This document shows positions 6,623 to 12,286 of a stretch of 16,583 nt of DNA, piece by piece. Location: positions 1 to 16,583 of the forward strand of contig JAEOSL010000077.1 in NCBI GenBank assembly GCA_016840385.1, given 5' to 3'. The translations under genes were made by a program, and so were the position numbers. The notes beneath the pieces were generated by a model. The model had not been told where the DNA came from, did no database searches, and saw only the letters and a list, made by a program, of their open reading frames with translations. Positions within the stretch are counted from its first letter, which is position 1. Every line of letters starts with the position of its first letter. The stretch comes from Candidatus Thorarchaeota archaeon. Its GTDB lineage: Archaea > Asgardarchaeota > Thorarchaeia > Thorarchaeales > Thorarchaeaceae.

Positions 6623-7978
6623 TTACATAGCTGGTTGGTCGTCTTCTAGATAGATTTCTTCAGTCTTACCCATAACTGGTTGCTTGACAAAGTACAAGAT
6701 TATGAGTGCAACAACAAAGAAGATCAGGACACTGAGCAGTGCATATTTGTTAGCCATCACTAGAGATAATCCTGCGCCTTCTGATAACGTAATAACGATT
6801 GCAAATACTGCAGGTCCTAGAATTGCTGCAAACTTGCCTGTTAGTGCGTAGAAGCCAAACATCTCGCTTTTCTTCTCTTCAGGAATGTATTGACCGAACA
6901 TGCTACGAGTCGTACTTTGTGCAGAACCCATACCAACTCCAGCAATCATTCCAACTATCCACCAGACCATTGGATCTGTACCAACGAATGCTAATAGAAG
7001 AGCAAAGATCCAAATTCCCAATGTGATCATAAGGGTGGGCTTTGTCTTAATTCTATCAGCCACATATCCAAAGATGAAAGCACCGGGTATCGCTGTAAGC
7101 TGCGTCACTGCGAAGAAAATTAGAATATCATTTATCGAGAATGCATAAACTGTTTCTCCAAAAAGTGCAGCATAATAGATAACCGTTGTAATTGCATCGC
7201 TGAATAGGAAATAAGCTACCATGAAAAGTGGAAGTCCTTGGTATGTGCGAATTTCTCCGAGAGTCTTTCTAACTCGTTTAAATCCTACCATTGCCAAGCT
7301 CATTCCTTCTTCTTCAGGCTTTGCTGTTGCAGGCCTGTTCTTCAGCATCTTGATACTAGGTATTGAGAAGACTAAGAAGAACATTGCACCCAACAGAAAT
7401 GGTATCGTGGAATCTGTACCGAGAGCGATTACACTAACAAGAGCGATAATGATAGTCAATAATGCGCCTACATAGCCAGCAGCAAAACCAATACCACCAA
7501 TTCGACCAATATTCTTTTCATCACTTATTTCAGGCAACCACGCGTTATAGAATGGAAGTGCACCTTGGAATCCAATATTTGCTAGGATGAAAATAATCCA
7601 AGCCCAGCCCCAAATTGGTATTCCCAGAATTGGTGGTAGACCAGGGGCAGTGAAAAAGAGCAAGCTATTGAAGAATACACACAATGCGGTGTAGAAGATC
7701 AGGAACTTCTTCTTTGAACCGGAAAAGTCAGCTATAGCTCCTAGAATGGGTGATGTCACAGCAATAACGATCATAGTAATGCTGCCTGCATAACCCCAAA
7801 GAGCGGTTCCTAAGAACCCTGTATCGCCAACATCAGCGGTAACCATAGCCCTGAAGAATACGGGAAATAGGGCAGTAACCATCAGAACGGTAAAGCTAGT
7901 ATTGGCAAAATCATAAAGATACCAACCTATTCTTTCCTTCCTGTCAGTTGGGATTGTTGTTTGTGCTTCCATTGTCAA
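6623..7978 (-). CDS. MFS transporter, UMF1/Atg22-like
   Basis: The 451-residue protein has about 12 hydrophobic segments and begins with WYLYDFANTSFTVLMVTALF (residues 19-38). This is the diagnostic first-helix pattern of the UMF1/Atg22-like branch of the major facilitator superfamily (W-x-LYDFANS in relatives). The region ADFSGSKKKFLIFYT matches the loop between helices 2 and 3, and ADRIKTKPTLMIT is its pseudo-repeat in the second half. Relatives are implicated in export of small solutes such as amino acids, but no substrate can be inferred here. The start is the TTG at 7978, because AGGTGA (7986-7991) ends exactly 7 nt upstream, the same spacing as in the BMP gene. The ATG at 7972 would be 13 nt away. 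The gene has its own promoter and a strong terminator, so it appears monocistronic. It is divergent from the NTF2-like gene. Confidence 0.93.
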   Translation of the reverse strand: MTMEAQTTIPTDRKERIGWYLYDFANTSFTVLMVTALFPVFFRAMVTADVGDTGFLGTALWGYAGSITMIVIAVTSPILGAIADFSGSKKKFLIFYTALCVFFNSLLFFTAPGLPPILGIPIWGWAWIIFILANIGFQGALPFYNAWLPEISDEKNIGRIGGIGFAAGYVGALLTIIIALVSVIALGTDSTIPFLLGAMFFLVFSIPSIKMLKNRPATAKPEEEGMSLAMVGFKRVRKTLGEIRTYQGLPLFMVAYFLFSDAITTVIYYAALFGETVYAFSINDILIFFAVTQLTAIPGAFIFGYVADRIKTKPTLMITLGIWIFALLLAFVGTDPMVWWIVGMIAGVGMGSAQSTTRSMFGQYIPEEKKSEMFGFYALTGKFAAILGPAVFAIVITLSEGAGLSLVMANKYALLSVLIFFVVALIILYFVKQPVMGKTEEIYLEDDQPAM

Positions 7979-8030
7979 CTTTCTCTCACCTTCAGAAGAT
8001 AAACATCGAAAGTAACGAAAGCTTTGCTGG

Positions 8031-8037
8031 TATTTAA
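8031..8037 (-). promoter_or_regulatory. TATA-like box of the MFS gene
   Basis: TTAAATA on the minus strand lies about 56 nt upstream of the TTG start. The predicted transcript would have a leader of around 30 nt including the AGGTGA SD at 7986-7991. Confidence 0.45.
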
Positions 8038-8141
8038 CAATAAGGGAAGTTCATTTCACACACTAATTTCAGCAGTAAAGGATAAGAGGAACGAGCTTGG
8101 AGAATTCAATTATCAATCTAGTGAAATTGGTGTGACTCGAT

Positions 8142-8552
8142 ATGAACAAACAAGAACTGACAGCGTTTTGTACTGAGTGGCTTGCAGCTTGGACAGGAAA
8201 TGATCCTGATACCCTTGTTTCATACTATGATGAAAATGCGTTGTATTCAGATCCTGCACACCGAGATGGGCTGAAGGGGAAAGAGGAAATCAGAAGATAT
8301 TTTGTAAAACTCCTTGATGTCTATCGTGATTGGAAATGGGAACCAGTAGAGGTCTTTCCTATTGATTCTGGAGCGATTGTTAAGTGGACATGTGAAATAC
8401 CTGTGGGACCAGAGGTAATTCATGAAATCGGACTTGATATTGTCGAAATTGCAAACAAGAAAATCACTCGAAATGAAGTGTTCTTCGACCGTACACGATT
8501 AGTAGCTTCAATCGAGAAGAGTCGTCGAGACCAACGTTTGATAAATCTCTAA
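8142..8552 (+). CDS. SnoaL-like / NTF2-fold protein
   Basis: The 136-residue protein shows the NTF2-like (SnoaL, ketosteroid-isomerase-type) pattern. It has an N-terminal helix with WLAAWTGNDPDTLVSYYDENALYSDPAHRDGLKG (about residues 13-46), the helix GKEEIRRYFVKLL, and then beta strands with WEPVEVFPIDSGAIVKWTCEI and a final strand ITRNEVFFDRTRL. Members of this fold serve as small isomerases, hydratases or binding proteins, and nothing here fixes the reaction. There is no SD before ATG 8142. An AT-rich, TATA-like stretch (about 8107-8116) lies about 30 nt upstream, suggesting a leaderless transcript. The stop TAA (8550-8552) overlaps the stop of the convergent hydrolase gene by 4 bp. The two might function together, but convergent orientation does not argue for it. 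Confidence 0.88.
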   Translation: MNKQELTAFCTEWLAAWTGNDPDTLVSYYDENALYSDPAHRDGLKGKEEIRRYFVKLLDVYRDWKWEPVEVFPIDSGAIVKWTCEIPVGPEVIHEIGLDIVEIANKKITRNEVFFDRTRLVASIEKSRRDQRLINL

Positions 8553-9286
8553 GATAGTGTTTCCATCCAATCCTTAACGTGAGCATTAAATTTGCTGGGT
8601 TGCTCAAGCATCACACTATGCCCTGCTTCTGATATAGCATGCATTGTAGAATTCTGAATAGTGTCATGAAGGTACTTTGAATATTTCACAGGAGTCATGA
8701 TATCTTGCTCACCAACAATAATCAGTGTAGGGAGTGATATCTCTGATACTTTATCCATTATGTCAAATCCATTGCAAGCAGCGAAATCCCTTCTGATGAT
8801 TTTAGGTTTACACTTTCGAATTTCAAATTTCGAAGCCTCGATCAATTCCTTTGAAGCATCCTCATAGAACATGAAATTACCTGCACCCTCGACATACTCA
8901 TCAAAATTATTGTCAATCGCCTCAAAGATAAATGAAGCAACTCTCAACTTGGCACCAGTTCCAACTAGAATGATTCCACTGACCAATTCGGGATATTTCA
9001 AAGCAAAGAGCTGAGCTAACATACCTCCCATGGAGTGACCACCAATGACAGGTCTGTTATATTGCTTGACGATTTTTTCAATATCGGAGAGATAAGATTC
9101 TGTTGTATTTTCTTCTGCGCTATCAGGAGATTTCCCATGTCCATTTAGATCAATAGCTACAACATGGAAATCATTGGAAAGTCCTCTAAGTTGCATGAAC
9201 CAAGTTGCTGAAGACCCACCAGATCCATGGATGAAGATAATTGCAGGGTTGTCCTTGTTTCCTGCACTTTCCGTATGAATTGACAT
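8549..9286 (-). CDS. Alpha/beta-fold hydrolase
   Basis: The 245-residue protein has the full alpha/beta hydrolase layout. The oxyanion-hole motif FIHGSGG is at residues 18-24, DLNGHGKS at 46-53, the nucleophile elbow GGHSMGG has Ser85, and the likely acid and base are Asp195 (in GEQDIMTP) and His223 (in EAGHSVM). The cap region (about 120-170) is short. Length and motifs fit soluble esterases/lipases, haloperoxidase-like and acyl-hydrolysing enzymes; the substrate is unknown. I see no signal peptide, so it should act in the cytoplasm. The ATG at 9286 has no clear SD. A TATA-like GGTTTATC (about 9333-9340) would give a leader of about 20 nt. It converges on the NTF2-like gene with a 4-bp stop overlap. 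Confidence 0.93.
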   Translation of the reverse strand: MSIHTESAGNKDNPAIIFIHGSGGSSATWFMQLRGLSNDFHVVAIDLNGHGKSPDSAEENTTESYLSDIEKIVKQYNRPVIGGHSMGGMLAQLFALKYPELVSGIILVGTGAKLRVASFIFEAIDNNFDEYVEGAGNFMFYEDASKELIEASKFEIRKCKPKIIRRDFAACNGFDIMDKVSEISLPTLIIVGEQDIMTPVKYSKYLHDTIQNSTMHAISEAGHSVMLEQPSKFNAHVKDWMETLS

Positions 9287-9364
9287 GCCCTGAATCTCGT
9301 AATATTTCCCTAAAGGTGTTACTCACAAATCAGATAAACCTCGAATTAGTCTAACTAAGCTACC

Positions 9365-9370
9365 TTTAAA
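9365..9370 (+). promoter_or_regulatory. TATA-like box deciding the start of the four-helix membrane protein
   Basis: TTTAAA is centred 31 nt upstream of ATG 9399, the distance expected for a leaderless archaeal transcript. The alternative GTG at 9375 is only 5 nt past this box and would not be on the mRNA. Confidence 0.55.
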
Positions 9371-9398
9371 TCGGGTGTCCAAGCGAAGGCTGAACTTG

Positions 9399-9845
9399 AT
9401 GAATATCCACAACAAGAATGCACTCGTGCTTTCAATTATTGGAGGAGTGCTGATGATCATATCTGGAGCCAGTGGAGCGATAGCTGTACTTGATGCTCTA
9501 GCTGATTCACTTACAGTACTGTTTGGTTTTTCAGCCGTACTTCCATTTGAAGCAGTTATGGGTTATCTGGCTATTATGACCTCGATTGCAGGTCTAGTCG
9601 CAATCATTGGAGGATTCATCCTCACAACTGACAGAGTTTGGGTTGGAAGGATTATTCTCCTTGGAGCAATAGCAGCAGGAGTGCTTGGACTCTTGATGTC
9701 AATGGTCCAATTAGTAATGGTAGGAACCCTCAATATGGGAATCACCCTGCAATTACAGCAATCATTAGGATGGATAGGCGCTATCATAGCTATTGTAGCC
9801 AGGATAATCGCGGATCAGAAACCCCTAATATCTCCTACAACTTAG
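9399..9845 (+). CDS. Small polytopic membrane protein, about four helices
   Basis: I do not recognise a family. The 148-residue protein (from ATG 9399) consists of about four hydrophobic segments: LVLSIIGGVLMIISGASGAIAV near the N-terminus, then around AVMGYLAIMTSIAGLVAIIGGFIL, IILLGAIAAGVLGLLMSMVQLVM and a final SLGWIGAIIAIVARIIA. Loops are short, and a few charged residues lie at the ends. It is rich in Gly, Ala and Ile and has no visible catalytic or metal-binding motif. The start follows from a TTTAAA box 31 nt upstream (leaderless); an in-frame GTG at 9375 is less likely. Its stop TAG (9843-9845) overlaps by 4 bp that of the convergent Roadblock-like gene. Confidence 0.8.
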   Translation: MNIHNKNALVLSIIGGVLMIISGASGAIAVLDALADSLTVLFGFSAVLPFEAVMGYLAIMTSIAGLVAIIGGFILTTDRVWVGRIILLGAIAAGVLGLLMSMVQLVMVGTLNMGITLQLQQSLGWIGAIIAIVARIIADQKPLISPTT

Positions 9846-10234
9846 ATATCAAAAACAGATACAGAACTTTCTAGATTCTTTGCAGCTTGTACGCATTCTC
9901 TGAGTATTCCGTTCTTGTCAACATCCATTGGTGCGAAGACGCAAACGAACCAAACACCCTTCCCTGTTGCACAAATCAAACTTATGGCACCCTCAGGATT
10001 GATAGCCACGAATCCCTGTTCTGTTGTGAGGGCAGAAATGAAAGAAACCCCCTTTAATTCAAAACTCTGAAATTGACCATTCCATGCCTGAATTATTGTA
10101 TTGATTTCATTACTGATATCCATATTATCGCTAGCATAAGCTACACGACCTTCGTAGGTGAAAACAGAATATCCAACGATTTCAGTATAATTGCTCACGG
10201 CAATATCGATGGTTCGTTTTACTCGCATGACCAT
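9842..10234 (-). CDS. Roadblock/LC7-like small protein
   Basis: The predicted protein of 130 residues has the size and strand/helix order of Roadblock/LC7 (or longin-like) domains. An N-terminal helix is followed by the beta hairpin GYSVFTYEGRVAYASDN (about residues 21-37), a long helix with INTIIQAWNGQF, and a sheet GVSFISALTTEQGFVAINPEGAISLICATG. Then come GKGVWFVCVFAPMD and the C-terminal helix. In Asgard archaea such domains are numerous and are thought to pair with small GTPases, as MglB does with MglA in bacteria; no GTPase gene is in the window. I chose ATG 10234 because a TATA-like TATTTTTG (10263-10270) lies about 33 nt upstream. A TTG start at 10267 would lie inside that box. The family call is by pattern only; a profile search would settle it. 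Confidence 0.75.
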   Translation of the reverse strand: MVMRVKRTIDIAVSNYTEIVGYSVFTYEGRVAYASDNMDISNEINTIIQAWNGQFQSFELKGVSFISALTTEQGFVAINPEGAISLICATGKGVWFVCVFAPMDVDKNGILRECVQAAKNLESSVSVFDI

Positions 10235-10304
10235 GGTAAAATCAACCAAATCAGCTTCTTTTTGCAAAAATAGCTTTCTTGACTGTAGTACATGAATTGA
10301 AAAA

Positions 10305-10309
10305 TTTAA
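10305..10309 (+). promoter_or_regulatory. TATA-like core for the basic microprotein gene
   Basis: AAAATTTAAG with core TTTAA lies about 36 nt before ATG 10343, so the transcript would start about 10 nt before the start codon. The divergent Roadblock-like gene has its own TATA-like box at 10263-10270. Confidence 0.35.
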
Positions 10310-10342
10310 GAGGTTACAGGTAGATTGTTACATGAAAGAATC

Positions 10343-10513
10343 ATGGTGAAGAAACAGAAGAAAAGAAAGAAGAAATCTTTTCTAGGCAATTCCATACCTC
10401 CAAGATATGTAACCCATCCAGCTATGTTGACTCGATATATGACCGATATAGATAACATTGCAAGACGAAAGAAAAAGAAGAAACCTCGAGCGCTAAGACA
10501 TCCCACGAACTAA
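10343..10513 (+). CDS. Lysine/arginine-rich 56-residue microprotein
   Basis: I do not recognise this protein. It has 56 residues, of which 12 are Lys and 7 Arg, against only 2 Asp. The charge is concentrated in two clusters, KKQKKRKKK (3-11) and RRKKKKKPR (41-49), flanking a less charged middle with PPRYVTHPAMLTRYMTDID. Such composition suggests binding to DNA, RNA or the ribosome, which is an inference. It is supported as a gene by a TATA-like element about 36 nt upstream and by its stop TAA (10511-10513). That stop overlaps the stop of the convergent membrane-protein gene by 4 bp, exactly as in the other three convergent pairs here. An in-frame TTG at 10325 would add six residues. The purine-rich composition means that a chance open frame cannot be fully excluded. 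Confidence 0.6.
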   Translation: MVKKQKKRKKKSFLGNSIPPRYVTHPAMLTRYMTDIDNIARRKKKKKPRALRHPTN

Positions 10514-11118
10514 ATAGATGGTCCTGCAAGCATCATTGCTTTAGTAAGTAGAAATGTTCTGTGATGAAGTTCATCATTACTAACATTAGCAACAAGACGG
10601 TTATCTTTCACACCAAAACCATGTCTGAGTGCAATGTTCCTTAGTGAATCACATTGCAATTGTGTTGACACCAATCGATATGCAAACCATTCACCTGTAT
10701 CCTTCGCCTTTATTCTGCAATTCACATCAAATTGAAGTCCATTCTCCAGAGTAACTCTAAATCGCTTTCCAAGTGTATGCCTGATTGTTGTTTGTGAACC
10801 AAGTATCCCTCTAAGAATGGCTAGTGTGAATGTTGACGCAGGTCCTGGTAGAAATGCCCATGACCAGAATCTGAAGATTAGTGCCATAAGTGCAATAGCC
10901 GAAAAGAATCCAATTGTATTGACAGAAGCAACTACTGCAAATCCTTGAGTCCAACCACTAGAAACTGGATCCTCAGGTGGTTCTATACCAAGTGAGATTA
11001 TTTCAGGACTGTAGAACAAGTAGAATGTGATTGCGAAGACAATTATGAATGCGGCTAGAGCAATACGTAGGCGATCCTTGTACAACGCCCGTGCCTGCTT
11101 GAGCCGTGTGTCTTCCAT
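10510..11118 (-). CDS. Two-helix membrane protein in operon with a winged-helix regulator
   Basis: I do not recognise a family. The 202-residue protein has a short basic N-terminus, a first membrane helix (about residues 18-37, IALAAFIIVFAITFYLFYSP), an intervening loop, and a second hydrophobic stretch around 62-82 (FAVVASVNTIGFFSAIALMAL). A further hydrophobic segment precedes a soluble C-terminal domain of about 100 residues with GKRFRVTLENGLQFDVNCRIKAKDTGEW. The ATG at 11118 is favoured by GGAGGA (11128-11133) at a spacing of 9; a GTG at 11124 overlaps the upstream stop codon and is an alternative. The gene follows the winged-helix gene with a 2-nt gap, so translation is coupled. A regulator followed by a small membrane protein suggests that the membrane protein is the target or the sensor partner. 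Its stop overlaps that of the basic microprotein by 4 bp. Confidence 0.85.
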   Translation of the reverse strand: MEDTRLKQARALYKDRLRIALAAFIIVFAITFYLFYSPEIISLGIEPPEDPVSSGWTQGFAVVASVNTIGFFSAIALMALIFRFWSWAFLPGPASTFTLAILRGILGSQTTIRHTLGKRFRVTLENGLQFDVNCRIKAKDTGEWFAYRLVSTQLQCDSLRNIALRHGFGVKDNRLVANVSNDELHHRTFLLTKAMMLAGPSI

Positions 11119-11120
11119 CT

Positions 11121-11474
11121 TCACTCTTCCTCCAACGCTTTCAGGTATATCTTCCGAGCGCTCTCTCCTTGTGCTCGACAGAGATCAACGAGTACAGATA
11201 GGAGCGGATGCTCATTGTTTACCCGGATAGCGTAGAGCTTTGGGGTAAGTTGATCTATCTGTATCAACTCGTTCTCCTTCAGGTGTGATATTACACCCCT
11301 GTAAAGACTCCTTGATTTACCGCTGTACCCAATCAATCGACTGAGTTGAACACCGCTAACACTTCTAGGATATATATGTGCCAATGCAAGCAAGATTGCC
11401 CTCCTTGTATCGTTCAAGGAAGACATCAGTTGCAATAGTTCATACACTGATGCGATTTCGGCGCTATCCTCCAC
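11121..11474 (-). CDS. Winged-helix transcriptional regulator
   Basis: The 117-residue protein is mostly a winged-helix domain (about residues 18-85). LNDTRRAILLALAHI is helix 1, VSGVQLSRLIGYSGKSRSLYRGVISHLKENELI includes the recognition helix, and TPKLYAIRV forms the wing. A C-terminal helix (LLSVLVDLCRAQGESARKIYLKAL) probably dimerises. It resembles ArsR/MarR-like small archaeal regulators, but I cannot assign a subfamily. The start is a GTG at 11474 without a clear SD. Two TGTG[T/C]ACA repeats with a 10-bp period lie 28-46 bp upstream, which is a likely autoregulatory site. The gene shares an operon with the two-helix membrane protein, whose SD (GGAGGA) is embedded in its last codons. Confidence 0.87.
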   Translation of the reverse strand: MEDSAEIASVYELLQLMSSLNDTRRAILLALAHIYPRSVSGVQLSRLIGYSGKSRSLYRGVISHLKENELIQIDQLTPKLYAIRVNNEHPLLSVLVDLCRAQGESARKIYLKALEEE

Positions 11475-11501
11475 TTTATGTCCAACCCTCTATTACTTGC
11501 T

Positions 11502-11520
11502 TGTGTACATGTGTGCACAT
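11502..11520. promoter_or_regulatory. Tandem TGTG[T/C]ACA repeats upstream of the winged-helix gene
   Basis: TGTGTACA (11502-11509) and TGTGCACA (11512-11519) start 10 bp apart, so they face the same side of the helix; the second is a perfect palindrome. The whole 19-nt tract alternates purine and pyrimidine. It lies 28-46 bp upstream of the winged-helix start codon, where the TATA/start-site region is expected, and may be an operator. Confidence 0.45.
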
Positions 11521-11659
11521 CTCAGATGACATTCCAACTTATGAATCTGTAGGAATTCTCTTGATATTTACAGACAAATATCCCTATTTCTTTCTTCCTG
11601 AAGTAAAATCATGAATTTAATCTCCTTCGGGCGTAAACATCGGCCAAAGTGTTAATAGG

Positions 11660-11668
11660 TTATAATAA
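11660..11668 (+). promoter_or_regulatory. TATA-like box for the membrane/surface protein operon
   Basis: TTATAATAA is a good archaeal TATA match. A start about 25 nt downstream (near 11688) would leave a very short leader that begins just before the SD at 11691-11698. Confidence 0.55.
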
Positions 11669-11690
11669 ACAAATAGTTCAGAACCTTTCA

Positions 11691-11698
11691 AAAGGAGG
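11691..11698 (+). promoter_or_regulatory. Strong Shine-Dalgarno without a canonical start codon
   Basis: AAAGGAGG is the same SD that precedes the next gene (12270-12277). No ATG, GTG or TTG occurs in the coding frame between the in-frame stop at 11674 and GTG 11839. The codons after the SD are AAA ATA ATT, so ATT (11707, 7 nt after GGAGGA) or ATA (11704, 4 nt) should act as the start. Confidence 0.7.
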
Positions 11699-11706
11699 AA
11701 AAAATA

Positions 11707-12285
11707 ATTTCATCATTCTCAAGCAAATATTTTGGCTGGCTTATAGCGCTACTCATAGTCCTCCTCGGTGGCTGGTTCCTACTGCCAGATGGATATAATG
11801 CGGCAATCGCAATTCTGGCACCTTCACTTGGAAACTTCGTGAGGCCAACAATGGTTATGGTGAATCTACTTCTCGTAAATCCGATGAATAGTTTCATAAT
11901 GGTCGCAGTTTGGGCAGGAGCTGGTTTTATCGGGGGTATAATGGCAGGCACTAAGAAAGGTGCCTTTGTTGTTGGACTAATGGTTTGGCTGGCCTGTATA
12001 GGCGTTGCTGCCTTGTGTGTATTCCTACTAATTCAAGGTGGTCTATCACTTGGTGCATTTGTAATCCCACCAGGTTCCTCATTGATTGACTTACTGGGGA
12101 TTCCACTAATACAAGGTGCAATAGATCAAATCCTACCAATGATCTCAGGTTTGGGTGGAGGATTTGATATGTCCAGTATCATGACACTACTCATGCCTTT
12201 AGTAATTTGGTTCTTAACACCAATTATCATTGTAATTGTAACTGGAATACTCGGTGCAGTTGTTAGACCAAAGGAGGATTTCTAA
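11707..12285 (+). CDS. Polytopic membrane protein with apparent ATT (or ATA) start
   Basis: I do not recognise a family. Starting at ATT 11707 the protein has 192 residues with about five hydrophobic segments. The first, GWLIALLIVLLGGWFLLP (about residues 10-27), lies in the part missed by a GTG start at 11839. Later ones include SFIMVAVWAGAGFIGGIMAG, FVVGLMVWLACIGVAALCVFLL and, at the C-terminus, LVIWFLTPIIIVIVTGILGAVV before the tail RPKEDF. The upstream 44 codons read as a coherent membrane helix and loop and directly follow a perfect SD, so they are very probably translated. If the start is an assembly error, ATG in place of ATA at 11704 would be the simplest correction. The surface-protein gene begins 1 nt after the stop, with its SD inside this gene, so the two form a translationally coupled pair. 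Confidence 0.82.
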   Translation: MSSFSSKYFGWLIALLIVLLGGWFLLPDGYNAAIAILAPSLGNFVRPTMVMVNLLLVNPMNSFIMVAVWAGAGFIGGIMAGTKKGAFVVGLMVWLACIGVAALCVFLLIQGGLSLGAFVIPPGSSLIDLLGIPLIQGAIDQILPMISGLGGGFDMSSIMTLLMPLVIWFLTPIIIVIVTGILGAVVRPKEDF

Positions 12286-12286
12286 A

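Noticed and set aside
9375..9398. GTG start for the four-helix membrane protein
   Set aside because: It lies 5 nt after a TTTAAA box that fits a leaderless start at ATG 9399.
10306..10506. Minus-strand frame with phenylalanine runs opposite the basic microprotein
   Set aside because: The Phe/Leu runs are simply the complement of the lysine codons; no promoter or SD supports it.
12254..12286. Earlier in-frame start of the surface protein
   Set aside because: It overlaps the preceding gene and would bury the signal peptide; ATG 12287 has a perfect SD.
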